Positions 26,620 through 35,748 are shown, counted from the first letter of the stretch. The stretch: DNA of 64,000 bases from Oscillospiraceae bacterium (GCA_015063485.1 SVUA01000005.1:1-64000), one strand, 5' to 3'. Notes: generated by a model from the letters alone, not told the origin. Translations and numbers: made by a program.

Positions 26620-27123
26620 TTAAACTAATAATTGATATTGGTCGATATCGATAAATCTACCAAACTTATATCCCGCTTCCTTAACCGTTCCGCAAAGAGT
26701 AAAGCCAAACTTTTGGTGCAGATTTGCACTCGCTTCGTTTCCTTCGGTGATAATGGATATTATCGTATGGATAGTAGGTTCTTTCTTGGCAATATCGATT
26801 ATAACTGATAATAATTTCGATGCGATACCGCATTTTCGATGATCAATGCTTACGTATATCGAAAGCTCGACGGTAGAGTGATAGCCCTCTTTTCTGCGAT
26901 AAGGCGAGAGACAAGCGTATCCGACCACCTTGCCGTCGGTCTCGGCAACTATAAGAGGGTGGTTTCCTACGTTATGCTCGAGCAACCATTCGTGGCGTTG
27001 CTCGGGCGTTTGATAATTTATGTCAAGCGTTGCCGTAGTATGCTCCACCTCGTAGTTGTAAATATCGACGAGATACAAGAGGTCACGGTATTCGGCAGGT
27101 CTTATTACAATATTTTCTGACAT
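26620..27123 (-). CDS. GNAT-family N-acetyltransferase (phosphinothricin acetyltransferase-like)
   Basis: The 167-residue protein matches the Pat/MnaT branch of GNAT: IRPAEYRDLLYLVDIYNYEV (given in part, N-terminus), TPEQRHEWL (about 40), VVGYACLSPYR (about 66), the acetyl-CoA loop VSIDHRKCGIASKLL (about 90-104, in place of Q/RxxGxG/A), and NEASANLHQKFGF (about 125-137). It would acetylate an amino group of a small molecule such as an amino acid sulfone or sulfoxide. AAAGGGA precedes the ATG. It lies 18 bases downstream of the ABC exporter genes and may be on the same transcript. Confidence 0.85.
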   Translation of the reverse strand: MSENIVIRPAEYRDLLYLVDIYNYEVEHTTATLDINYQTPEQRHEWLLEHNVGNHPLIVAETDGKVVGYACLSPYRRKEGYHSTVELSIYVSIDHRKCGIASKLLSVIIDIAKKEPTIHTIISIITEGNEASANLHQKFGFTLCGTVKEAGYKFGRFIDIDQYQLLV

Positions 27124-27141
27124 ATGATCCCTTTCTTCATT

Positions 27142-28911
27142 TTAGTCGTCAGTTGAAGCAAATTGACTTTGATAAAGCTCCGAGTAGAAGCCTTTTTGCG
27201 CAAGAAGCGTGTTATGGTCGCCTTGCTCAATGATATTTCCGTCCTTCATAACGAGTATCATATCGGCTTCCTTTATCGTTGACAGACGGTGTGCGACAAT
27301 AAAGCTCGTACGTCCCTCCATCATGGTTGAGAAAGCCTTTTGAATACGTATCTCGGTTCGGGTGTCAATAGACGAGGTCGCCTCGTCAAGAATAAGCATT
27401 TCAGGGAGACAAAGCATAACGCGCGCAATACACAAAAGCTGTTTTTGACCTTGCGAGAGCGTACCGCCGTCCTCTCCGATGACTGTATCATAGCCCTTCG
27501 GAAGTCTTCTTATAAAGCTGTGCGCGTGAGCAGCCTTTGCCGCCGCGATTATTTCGTCCTCTGAGGCGTCGGGGTCACCGAACGCGATATTGTCGCGTAT
27601 AGTTCCCGCGCAAAGCCAAGTGTCCTGAAGCACCATGCCGTAAGAGCGTCTCAACTGACTGCGCGGAATATCACGTATATCGACACCGTCAAGCTTTATC
27701 GCACCTTCCTTTACGTCATAGAAGCGCATGAGAAGATTTATAAGAGTGGTCTTTCCGCAGCCCGTCGGACCGACGATAGCTATGTGCTGACCTGCGCCAA
27801 CCTTAAGATTGAAATTACGTATAAGAGGACGGTCCTCAGTGTAAGAGAATGAAACGTTTTCAAATTCAATATTTCCGTGCGCTTTTTCGATGGTTTCTTT
27901 TTCGCTATCGGGAGATTGTATCGGAGATTCGATAAGCTCAAATACTCTTGAAGCGCACGCAAGCGCGTTTTGAAGCTCGGTAACTACTCCCGAAATTTCA
28001 TTAAAGGGTTTCGTATATTGCGTTGAGTATGAAAGGAAGCTTGAGAGCATACCAACGGTTATCATCGAACTGCCGTTTATATAAAGGAGAGCACCCGTAA
28101 ACGCGACGAACGCGTAAACGAGTCCGTTTACAAATCGCGTAGATGGGTTTGTAATGGACGAAAAGAATACCGCACGCAGAGAAGCCTTTGAAAGCTTATT
28201 GTTTATATCGTCAAACTTTTCTTGTATCTCATCTTCTTGACCGAAAGCAACGACGAGCTTGTGGTTGCCGACGGCTTCGTCTATAAGCGAGGTCTGCTCA
28301 CCTTGAAGCTCGGAACGAAGCTTGAACATAGAGTAGGTCTTTTTTGCGATAAACGCCGCAACAAAGAGAGACAGAGGAGTAACGAGAACGACGATAAGAG
28401 TGATGGGCGGAGATATAATTACCATGAAAACAAGAGTAACGATAATAGTCATAACTCCGCTGAAGAACTGCGTAAAGCCCATCAGAAGTCCGTCGGAGAA
28501 TTGGTCGACGTCGGTGATAACACGGCTGACTATCTCACCCGAGTGGCGAGAATCAATGAATGAAATAGGGAACTGCTGGATTCGAACAAAAGCTTCTTTT
28601 CGAATATTTTTTACGATCCCGTACGTCATTTTGTTGTTTAAAACGTTTATTATCCATTGAGCTAAAGCGGTTATCAGAATACATACACCTATTTTTACAA
28701 GTATAGCAGAAACACCGTCAAAATCAACTCTTCCTTTGTCAATACAAAGGTCGATAGCCTGTCCGACAAGAATTGGGATATAAAGCGTAAGAGCTACCGA
28801 TAGAGCGGTGAGTAAAAGAGAGACGGCAAAATGTAAGCGATATATCTTGAGGTATTTCAAGACCTTGAGGAAGGTCTTTACAGAGCCTTTGTTAGCATTT
28901 TTCTTTTTCAT
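27142..28911 (-). CDS. ABC exporter half-transporter, second subunit
   Basis: This 589-residue half-transporter has a six-helix ABC membrane domain (about 25-310) fused to an ATPase with Walker A VGPTGCGKTT (about 384), signature LSQGQKQ (about 482), and Walker B MLILDEATSSID (about 502). The start is set at 28911: a GGAGGTG site lies 7-8 bases upstream and ATGA overlaps the stop of the preceding subunit. The pair resembles heterodimeric multidrug or lipid exporters (BmrCD/MdlAB type). The signature of this subunit is LSQGQ rather than LSGGQ, common in such asymmetric pairs. The substrate is unknown. Confidence 0.92.
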   Translation of the reverse strand: MKKKNANKGSVKTFLKVLKYLKIYRLHFAVSLLLTALSVALTLYIPILVGQAIDLCIDKGRVDFDGVSAILVKIGVCILITALAQWIINVLNNKMTYGIVKNIRKEAFVRIQQFPISFIDSRHSGEIVSRVITDVDQFSDGLLMGFTQFFSGVMTIIVTLVFMVIISPPITLIVVLVTPLSLFVAAFIAKKTYSMFKLRSELQGEQTSLIDEAVGNHKLVVAFGQEDEIQEKFDDINNKLSKASLRAVFFSSITNPSTRFVNGLVYAFVAFTGALLYINGSSMITVGMLSSFLSYSTQYTKPFNEISGVVTELQNALACASRVFELIESPIQSPDSEKETIEKAHGNIEFENVSFSYTEDRPLIRNFNLKVGAGQHIAIVGPTGCGKTTLINLLMRFYDVKEGAIKLDGVDIRDIPRSQLRRSYGMVLQDTWLCAGTIRDNIAFGDPDASEDEIIAAAKAAHAHSFIRRLPKGYDTVIGEDGGTLSQGQKQLLCIARVMLCLPEMLILDEATSSIDTRTEIRIQKAFSTMMEGRTSFIVAHRLSTIKEADMILVMKDGNIIEQGDHNTLLAQKGFYSELYQSQFASTDD

Positions 28912-30641
28912 TTGCTGCTCACCTCCTCGGGAAATTGAGAGCGATATATCTCTCGATAGATCTCGCAATTCTCAAGAAGCTCCTCGTGAGTACCTATGCC
29001 TTCGACCATACCGTCATCGAGAACTATAATGGTATCGGCGTGAAGTATAGATGAGGTCCTTTGCGATACGATAAAGGTAGTTGGGGCATAGTTGAGCGAT
29101 TTAAGAGCCTTTCTCAAGCTTGCCTCTGTCGCATAATCAAGAGCGGAAGCCGAGTCGTCGAGAATAAGTATCTGCGGCTTCTTAACAAGCGCGCGGGCAA
29201 TGGTAAGACGCTGACGCTGACCTCCCGAGAAATTTCGTCCGCTTTGAGCCACGGGCTCGTCAAGCTGACCGTCCTTTTCTTTAACGAATCCGTCGGCTTG
29301 AGCAAGAGAGAGAGCCTCCCAAAGCTCGTCCTCCGTGGCGTTTTCGTTGCCCCAGAGAAGATTTGAGCGGATAGTTCCTTTGAAAAGAAGAGCTTTTTGA
29401 GGAACGATACCCACGATATCCGTAAGTTCGTTCTTGTCATACAACGCCGTGTTTTTGCCGTTTATAAAAACGCTTCCGCTTGAAGGGGCGTAAAATGCGG
29501 GGATAAGGTTTATCAAGGTAGATTTACCCGAGCCCGTACCGCCTATGATACCGACGGTCTGTCCTTTTTTTACAGAGAATGATACGTCAGATATAGCCGC
29601 GTCTCCCGTCTCACTGTACTTAAAGGAAACGTTTTCAAAGCAGACCGAATTATCAACGTCAGCCTCGTCCTTTTCGGATACGCGAGGTGTGTCCGAGGGG
29701 GTGTCGAATATGTCGGATATCCTTCGCGCGCTTGCCATAGCCTTTGTCAGAGTAATAATAAGACTTGCAAGCTTTATAAGCTCGACAAGTATCTGCGACA
29801 TATAGTTGTAGAGCGCGACAAGCTCACCCTGCGAGATATTTCCGCTATTCACGCGAATAGCTCCAAAGTGGATAAGAAGAATGACCGCAAAGTTGATAAT
29901 TACGTATGTAAGAGGATTCATAAGCGCGGAGATACGTCCCGCGAATATCTGTATCTTGGTGAGAGCATCGTGCTTTTCATCAAATTCGGTGATTTCGTCT
30001 TGCTCTTTGTTGAACGCGCGGACTACGCGAGTGCCGCCGTAGTTGCCGCGAACCTTACCCACAACTCCGTCAAGTCTGCTCTGGGACTTTTTTAGTATCG
30101 GAATACTTACGAGCATTATCGCAAATACAACGATAGCGAGAACGGGAATCGTTACCGCGAATATGAGCGCAAGCTTTACGTCTATCGTAAACGCCATTAT
30201 CATAGCGCCGAAAACGATAAAAGGGGAGCGCATAAACAGACGGAGGAACATATTTATTCCCGTTTGAACGCTGTTTACGTCGCTTGACATTCTTGTAATG
30301 AGCGTCGACGTTCCTATCTTGTCGGTCATAGAGTAGCTAAAGCTCTGAATGTGAGAGAAAAGAGAGCTTCGAAGCTTTTCGGAAACGCCTACGGCGGCTT
30401 TTGCCGCAAAGAATTGAGCGCAGATAGCGCAAACGAGACCGATAATTCCGAGAGCGATAAGGACACCGCACATTAAAAATACGGTCTTCTTATCACCGCC
30501 GTTTTCCGCCATACCGACATCGATTATCTGCGCCACAGCAAGCGGAACGAAAAGCTCAAAAAGAGCCTCGAGACACTTGAAGAGCGGCGCAAGAATAGAT
30601 TCTTTTTTGTATCCCTTGAGGTAAAAAAGCAGTTTTTTCAA
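28908..30641 (-). CDS. ABC exporter half-transporter, first subunit
   Basis: The 577-residue protein has six membrane helices (about 15-300) and an ATPase with Walker A IGGTGSGKST (about 366), signature FSGGQRQR (about 466) and Walker B ILILDDSASALD (about 490). The residue after Walker B is Asp-Ser (DDSAS) where a catalytic Glu is usual (DEATS), so this subunit probably carries the degenerate ATP site of the heterodimer. The start codon is TTG, with GGAGG 4 bases upstream. It is first in the operon and overlaps the second subunit by 4 bases. Confidence 0.92.
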   Translation of the reverse strand: MKKLLFYLKGYKKESILAPLFKCLEALFELFVPLAVAQIIDVGMAENGGDKKTVFLMCGVLIALGIIGLVCAICAQFFAAKAAVGVSEKLRSSLFSHIQSFSYSMTDKIGTSTLITRMSSDVNSVQTGINMFLRLFMRSPFIVFGAMIMAFTIDVKLALIFAVTIPVLAIVVFAIMLVSIPILKKSQSRLDGVVGKVRGNYGGTRVVRAFNKEQDEITEFDEKHDALTKIQIFAGRISALMNPLTYVIINFAVILLIHFGAIRVNSGNISQGELVALYNYMSQILVELIKLASLIITLTKAMASARRISDIFDTPSDTPRVSEKDEADVDNSVCFENVSFKYSETGDAAISDVSFSVKKGQTVGIIGGTGSGKSTLINLIPAFYAPSSGSVFINGKNTALYDKNELTDIVGIVPQKALLFKGTIRSNLLWGNENATEDELWEALSLAQADGFVKEKDGQLDEPVAQSGRNFSGGQRQRLTIARALVKKPQILILDDSASALDYATEASLRKALKSLNYAPTTFIVSQRTSSILHADTIIVLDDGMVEGIGTHEELLENCEIYREIYRSQFPEEVSSK

Positions 30642-30699
30642 AATGACCTCCGTTTTGAAAAGAGAGTTTTATATAACCGGTAATTTTCTCAATCAGCGT

Positions 30700-30728
30700 A
30701 TTATACCATAAAATCTTTTATTTTTCAA
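30700..30728 (-). promoter_or_regulatory. Sigma-A promoter of the ABC exporter operon
   Basis: On the minus strand, -35 TTGAAA (30723-30728) and -10 TATAAT (30700-30705) are 17 bp apart, leaving a leader of about 55 bases. Confidence 0.75.
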
Positions 30729-30881
30729 CCTTTTTGAAAAATAAAAATAAAAAAGGAAAATATATAAGTTGTTCAATAACAAATATAGTCAAGTTATAAA
30801 TTTGTCAATTTGTAAATCGGAATTTACACCAAACGGTTAAAACATTATAAAACAATTGAAGTTAACGCGAAAAATACAATT

Positions 30882-30904
30882 TTGCGCAACTTTTGGTTGC
30901 ACAA
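30882..30904. promoter_or_regulatory. Inverted repeat, candidate operator of the HTH-mutase gene
   Basis: TTGCGCAAC-TTTTG-GTTGCACAA is a 23-bp inverted repeat with arms matching at 8 of 9 positions. It ends 19 bp before the -35 of the promoter for the HTH-phosphoglucosamine mutase gene. The rest of 30,729-30,881 is AT-rich with no gene. A role as binding site for the HTH domain is inference. Confidence 0.5.
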
Positions 30905-30923
30905 AATAAGTAATAAAAATTGG

Positions 30924-30951
30924 TTGACTTATTAAATATATTTGATATAAT
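30924..30951 (+). promoter_or_regulatory. Sigma-A promoter of the HTH-glmM / nagB pair
   Basis: -35 TTGACT (30924-30929) and -10 TATAAT (30946-30951) are 16 bp apart. The 5' leader is about 70 bases. Confidence 0.8.
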
Positions 30952-31028
30952 AATTATATCTGAATGCATTAGGGCAGCTTGTGCTTGAGAATTTTTATAA
31001 GACATATTAATATAAGTTGGAGGGCGTT

Positions 31029-32645
31029 ATGACAATAGGTGAAAAAATTGCACAACTCAGAACAGATGCAGGACTCTCACAGGAGGAGCTGGCTGAACGA
31101 ATTGATGTATCGCGTCAATCCATTTCCAAGTGGGAGATGAATCAATCAATGCCGCAAATAGATAAGGTTTTGGTATTATGCGAACTTTTTAATATTTCGG
31201 CTGATGAACTTTTACGTGATGAAATTGATTTGAAACGTAAAAATTCAAAGGAATGCGCTGCAAACAAATATTTCGGAACAGATGGTTTTCGTGGTGAGGC
31301 TAATATAAATCTTACGTCTATACATGCGTATAAGATCGGAAGATTTCTTGGATGGTACTATTCTCACAATGAAACAGATAAAGCGGCATACCGTCCGAAG
31401 ATCGTGATCGGAAAAGATACCAGACGCTCAAGCTATATGCTTGAATATTCGATCGTTGCAGGAATTACGGCATCCGGTGCGGACGCTTATATGCTGCACG
31501 TTACGACAACGCCGAGCGTTTCATACGTAACGAAACAAGATGATTTTGATTGCGGGATCATGATCACCGCATCTCATAATCCGTTTTATGATAACGGCAT
31601 TAAAATTATCAACCGTTACGGCGAAAAGCTCGACGATTCTATGACAGCGCTTATAGAGGCATATCTCGATGGAGATATGAATACATTAGGAATTTCGCAG
31701 GATGATATTCCGTTTGCAAAACGTGAAAAAATAGGTCGTATCGTTGATTATGTTTCGGGCAGAAATCGTTATATCGGATATTTGATCTCTCTTGCCTCAA
31801 ATTCTTATAAAAAATTAAGAATTGGAATTGACTGTGCGAATGGAGCTTCATGGATGATTGCCAGAAGTGTGTTTGGCGCTCTTGGCGCACAAATGTTGGT
31901 TATTGGTGATGAGCCGGATGGACTTAACATAAATAACGGTTTTGGTTCTACTCATATTAAAAATCTGTGTTCTCTTGTTAAAGAGAAACATCTTGATTTC
32001 GGATTTGCGTTTGACGGGGATTGCGATAGGTGTATAGCCGTAGACGGCAACGGAAATATTGTGGACGGCGATGTAATAATGTATATTCTCGCCAAGCGTT
32101 TGAAATCGAGGGGAATGCTTAACAATAATACTGTTGTAGCAACAGTGATGTCCAACAGCGGTTTTATCAACAGTCTTAACGAGGCGGGAATTAGCTGCAA
32201 GCAAACAACGGTTGGAGATCGCTTTGTATATGAATGTATGCAAAATAACAATTATAGTCTTGGAGGAGAGCAATCAGGTCATATAATACTTAAGAAGTAC
32301 GCAACAACTGGTGACGGATTGCTTACAGCGATTATGATTTGTGAGGAGATATGTGATACAAAGCTTTCGCTTGCAGAACTTGCTTCTCCTGTAAAATTGT
32401 ATCCACAGTATACAAAAAACGTACGAGTTAAAAACAAAGCGGCAGTATTTAAGGATGATAATGTGCTTGCGGAAGTTGCAGAGGTAGAAAAGCTTATAGC
32501 AGGTAACGGAAGAATACTTCTCAGACAAAGCGGAACAGAGCCTGTTGTTCGAGTGATGTTAGAGTGTGAAACCGAAGCAAAGTGCCAAGAATATGCCGAT
32601 AGAGTTGTTGAGGTTATCTTAAAAGGCGGACATGGCGCAGAATAA
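31029..32645 (+). CDS. XRE helix-turn-helix domain fused to a phosphoglucosamine mutase (GlmM-like)
   Basis: The 538-residue protein joins two families. Residues 1-65 are an XRE HTH: IGEKIAQLRTDAGLSQEELA then VSRQSISKWEMNQSMP, typical of Cro/CI-type DNA-binding domains. From about residue 80 it is an intact phosphohexomutase: YFGTDGFRGE (81-90), the phosphoserine loop TASHNP (S182), metal loop DGDCDR (about 330), sugar loop GEQSGH (about 413, the GlmM form) and phosphate-binding RQSGTEP (about 500). GlmM interconverts glucosamine-6-P and glucosamine-1-P for UDP-GlcNAc synthesis. The start is the ATG with GGAGGG about 6 bases upstream; both domains are in one uninterrupted frame. nagB follows. 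The protein may couple amino-sugar phosphate levels to gene control; that is inference. Confidence 0.85.
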   Translation: MTIGEKIAQLRTDAGLSQEELAERIDVSRQSISKWEMNQSMPQIDKVLVLCELFNISADELLRDEIDLKRKNSKECAANKYFGTDGFRGEANINLTSIHAYKIGRFLGWYYSHNETDKAAYRPKIVIGKDTRRSSYMLEYSIVAGITASGADAYMLHVTTTPSVSYVTKQDDFDCGIMITASHNPFYDNGIKIINRYGEKLDDSMTALIEAYLDGDMNTLGISQDDIPFAKREKIGRIVDYVSGRNRYIGYLISLASNSYKKLRIGIDCANGASWMIARSVFGALGAQMLVIGDEPDGLNINNGFGSTHIKNLCSLVKEKHLDFGFAFDGDCDRCIAVDGNGNIVDGDVIMYILAKRLKSRGMLNNNTVVATVMSNSGFINSLNEAGISCKQTTVGDRFVYECMQNNNYSLGGEQSGHIILKKYATTGDGLLTAIMICEEICDTKLSLAELASPVKLYPQYTKNVRVKNKAAVFKDDNVLAEVAEVEKLIAGNGRILLRQSGTEPVVRVMLECETEAKCQEYADRVVEVILKGGHGAE

Positions 32646-32702
32646 AAATGGAATTAAATGAGATTTTTAAAGGATATAAAAAATATAACGGGGAAAATTT
32701 AT

Positions 32703-33413
32703 ATGAAATTTATTAAAGCAGACACGTATGAGGAACTTAGTAAAATAGCGGCAAATATTATCGCTTCTCAGGTGATAATGAAGCCCGATTGTGTTTTGGG
32801 GCTCGCGACAGGATCGTCACCTTTAGGAACATATGCAAATCTTGCGAAAATGTATGAGGCAGGAGATTTGGATTTTTCAAATGTTACAACGGTAAATCTT
32901 GACGAATACGCAGGGCTTGACGGGACTCACGAGCAAAGCTACAGATATTTTATGAACCGAAATCTTTTTTCTAAGATCAATGTAGATATAGAGAAAACTT
33001 ACGTACCGAACGGCATCGCATCGGATCTTGTAAAAGAAGGCTTGAATTATGATGAGTTGATCCAAAGCCTTGGAGGAATAGATCTGCAACTTCTTGGAAT
33101 AGGAGTAGATGGGCACATAGGATTTAACGAGCCTGACAGTGTATTTGTTGCGGAAACTCATCCTGTAAAGCTTGATGAATCAACGATCGAAGCCAATGCG
33201 CGTTTCTTTGCTACAAAGGAAGACGTTCCGTCTCAGGCGATCACGATGGGTATGCGTTCAATCATGCAAGCAAGAAAAATTCTTCTCGTAGCAAACGGAA
33301 AGAACAAAAAAGCTATATTGGAAAGAGCAATAAACGGTCCTATAGATCCGATGGTTCCGGCTTCAATTTTACAACTTCATTCAGATGTAACGGTGATTTT
33401 TTCTGAGATATAA
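32703..33413 (+). CDS. nagB: Glucosamine-6-phosphate deaminase
   Basis: NagB converts glucosamine-6-phosphate to fructose-6-phosphate and ammonia. The 236-residue form starts MKFIKADTYEEL, as in the family; 15 extra upstream residues are dropped. Active-site elements are present: LGLATGSSPLGTY (phosphate loop, about 32-44), NLDEYAGL (D67), GVDGHIGFNEP (D136, H138, E143). A GGGGA site lies about 10 bases upstream. It follows the HTH-GlmM fusion by 57 bases, so the pair handles the glucosamine-6-P branch point: one enzyme sends it to cell-wall precursor, the other to glycolysis. Confidence 0.95.
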   Translation: MKFIKADTYEELSKIAANIIASQVIMKPDCVLGLATGSSPLGTYANLAKMYEAGDLDFSNVTTVNLDEYAGLDGTHEQSYRYFMNRNLFSKINVDIEKTYVPNGIASDLVKEGLNYDELIQSLGGIDLQLLGIGVDGHIGFNEPDSVFVAETHPVKLDESTIEANARFFATKEDVPSQAITMGMRSIMQARKILLVANGKNKKAILERAINGPIDPMVPASILQLHSDVTVIFSEI

Positions 33414-33430
33414 GCATGTAACCATAATTG

Positions 33431-33466
33431 AAAAAGCACATCTGCATTGCAGATGTGCTTTTTTTG
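33431..33466. terminator. Bidirectional terminator between nagB and tRNA-Val
   Basis: AAAAAGCACATCTGCA and TGCAGATGTGCTTTTT form a near-perfect stem with a T run on both strands. Confidence 0.85.
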
Positions 33467-33541
33467 GTGGAGACAACTGGAATCGAACCAGTGACCTCAT
33501 GCATGTCAAGCATGCACTCTAACCAGCTGAGCTATGCCTCC
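33465..33541 (-). tRNA. tRNA-Val, anticodon GAC
   Basis: The 77-nt minus-strand sequence folds as a tRNA: acceptor GGAGGCA with TGTCTCC, D arm GCTCAGCTGGTTAGAGT, anticodon stem CATGC/GCATG with loop TTGACAT (anticodon GAC), T arm CTGGTTCGATTCCAG, encoded CCA. It reads GUC and GUU. Confidence 0.93.
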
Positions 33542-33553
33542 GTAACGTGTGAT

Positions 33554-33582
33554 ATTATATCACACTTTTTTTATAAATGCAA
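33554..33582 (-). promoter_or_regulatory. Promoter of tRNA-Val(GAC)
   Basis: On the minus strand, -35 TTGCAT (33577-33582) and -10 TATAAT (33554-33559) are 17 bp apart, 13 bp from the tRNA. Confidence 0.8.
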
Positions 33583-33612
33583 TACTTTTTAGAAAAAATA
33601 TTGCTAAATTTG

Positions 33613-33641
33613 TTGAAAAAATTATGGTTATATGATAAAAT
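33613..33641 (+). promoter_or_regulatory. Promoter of the GH78-like gene
   Basis: -35 TTGAAA (33613-33618) and -10 TAAAAT (33636-33641) are 17 bp apart. The leader is about 35 bases. Confidence 0.65.
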
Positions 33642-33680
33642 AATTGCGAATTAATAAAATCATAGAAAAGGATCGCTTTT

Positions 33681-35693
33681 ATGGCACATCAATTTTTCGG
33701 CAAATGGATTTCAAATGATATTCTTGCTTCTCTTGAGCCTCGTAACGTTTTTCATAGACAGCTCCAAAAAGTTTCGTTGGATTGTTCGGAGTACATAAAT
33801 CAACATATTTTATTCAGAAAAAAGTTCGATTTAAAAAATGTGTCTCAAAACGCAAAAATTTATATTTCGGCAGACGATTACTACAAGCTTTACATAAACG
33901 GTAATTTCGTGGCGCAAGGTCCGTCACCCTCTTATCATTTTCAATACAATTACAACGAAATAGATATTGGGAAGTATTTGAAAAACGGGGAAAATCTTAT
34001 AGCTGTTCATACACTTTATCAAGGACTTATAAACCGCGTATGGCAGAGCGGAGATCTTCGCCACGGTCTTATATGCGATATCGTAGTTGACGGTTCGGTC
34101 ATTTTGTCAAGCGGAGAGGATTTTCTTGTAAAAACTCATTCAGCGTATACCGAGATGGGTGTTTGCGGCTATAAAACGCAATTTTTAGAGCGTTACGATA
34201 GCAGTGCGTCGGAGGTTGGATTCGAAAAAGTCGACTTTGACGACAGTACTTGGAAAAACGCAAGTATTTGCCATTTTGACGACCACGTATTGACCGAGCA
34301 AAAAAGCTCCATGCTCGAGTTTGAGGTTATACCTCCCAAGCAAACACGAGTTGAGGGGAATCGAATGTTTTTTGATTTTGGCTCAAACTACGTTGGATAT
34401 CTTGACGTAACAGCGACAGGACAGAGCGGAGATACAATAACCGTTCGTTGCGCGCAGGAGCTGAACGACGACGGCTCTTTGCGCTACGAGCTACGAGCAA
34501 ACTGTGTTTACGAGGAAGAGTGGATACTTTCATCGGGTAAAAGTACGCTCGATTGGTTTGATTATAAATCCTTCCGCTACGTTGAGCTTATTCTTCCTGA
34601 CAACGTCATAATATACAACTGCGCACTTCGCGCAAGGAGATATCCTTTTGCGTTGAAGACTACACCCAAAAGGGAATATTTGAAAGATCCTGAAATGATG
34701 AAGATATGGGAGCTTTGCGTTAATACCCAAAAATACGGTGTGCAAGAGGTCATTCAGGACTGTATGGAGCGCGAAAAGGGATTCTACCTTGGTGACGGCT
34801 GTTATACTGCGCTCACACACATGGCTTTAACCCATGACGATTCCATGGTGCGAAAGCTTATTGACGATGCTTTTGCAACGAGCTTTATAACCGATACGCT
34901 CGTGACGTGTATGGACTGCTCTTTTATGCAAGAGATAGCAGAATTTCCGTTGATACTCGTCAGCCTCGTATTTTGGCATTACCGCTTTACGGGAGATAAA
35001 AAATATCTTCAAACAAATTACAAAAAAGTAACAGCTTTGCTTGATGCATACCGCAGAGATTACGAGAAAGACGGCTTGTTAAGAAATTTGGATAAATGGT
35101 GCGTTGTGGAATGGCCCAAAAATTTCCAACACGGCTACGACGTGGATATCCGTGAGGGTAAAGTTTGTGAGCAGGCTCACGTTTCCATAAATGCGTACTA
35201 TATTAACGCTATCCGTACTGCAAATAAGATGGCGCAGATATTAGGTAAAGACGATTACCGCGATGAAACGCCTCTTCTCAATGCGTTTTATAACGCCTTT
35301 TACGATGCAGAGTGTAAACTGTTTTGCGACGCTGAAAATACCAAGCATAAAAGCTTGGTCGGCAATAGCTTCGTTTATGCCTTTGACCTTTGCCCTAACA
35401 AAGAGGCAAAGCAAAATATCCTTGATATGCTCGACGAAAACGGCATAGACACACTGTCTCTTTTCTGCACGTTCCCGATCTTAATGGGACTCGCCAAGGA
35501 CGGTGACGAGGTTCGTATCAAGGAGGCGCTTTTGCATGACGGCGCATGGAAGCGAATGCTCAAAGAAGAGGCAACAACAACCTTTGAGGGCTGGGGCAAG
35601 GAAACCAAGTGGAACACCTCGTTATTCCATTTGACCATGAGCTATGCGGCGCTTTTTATTGCCGACGTTGACCTGAAAGAGTTGTTTTCTTGA
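33681..35693 (+). CDS. Alpha-L-rhamnosidase-like glycoside hydrolase (GH78 family)
   Basis: The 670-residue protein has no signal peptide and is probably cytoplasmic. The N-terminal half has GH78 beta-sandwich domains: AKIYISADDYYKLYINGNFV (about 57-76, the rhamnosidase N domain) and TRVEGNRMFFDFGSNYVGYL (about 220-240). The (alpha/alpha)6 catalytic domain starts near 330, with VIQDCMEREKGFYLGDG (about 355-371), a variant of the usual DCPQRDE motif, and TTTFEGWGKETKWNTSLFH (about 632), where the general-base Glu is expected. It would remove rhamnose or a related sugar from imported glycans. The divergent acid motif leaves the sugar uncertain. A phosphodiesterase gene follows in the same direction. 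Confidence 0.78.
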   Translation: MAHQFFGKWISNDILASLEPRNVFHRQLQKVSLDCSEYINQHILFRKKFDLKNVSQNAKIYISADDYYKLYINGNFVAQGPSPSYHFQYNYNEIDIGKYLKNGENLIAVHTLYQGLINRVWQSGDLRHGLICDIVVDGSVILSSGEDFLVKTHSAYTEMGVCGYKTQFLERYDSSASEVGFEKVDFDDSTWKNASICHFDDHVLTEQKSSMLEFEVIPPKQTRVEGNRMFFDFGSNYVGYLDVTATGQSGDTITVRCAQELNDDGSLRYELRANCVYEEEWILSSGKSTLDWFDYKSFRYVELILPDNVIIYNCALRARRYPFALKTTPKREYLKDPEMMKIWELCVNTQKYGVQEVIQDCMEREKGFYLGDGCYTALTHMALTHDDSMVRKLIDDAFATSFITDTLVTCMDCSFMQEIAEFPLILVSLVFWHYRFTGDKKYLQTNYKKVTALLDAYRRDYEKDGLLRNLDKWCVVEWPKNFQHGYDVDIREGKVCEQAHVSINAYYINAIRTANKMAQILGKDDYRDETPLLNAFYNAFYDAECKLFCDAENTKHKSLVGNSFVYAFDLCPNKEAKQNILDMLDENGIDTLSLFCTFPILMGLAKDGDEVRIKEALLHDGAWKRMLKEEATTTFEGWGKETKWNTSLFHLTMSYAALFIADVDLKELFS

Positions 35694-35748
35694 CTCTGTT
35701 TTTAAATAACATAAAGATACTAAACAAATGCGAAAGGAAGTGGCTTTT

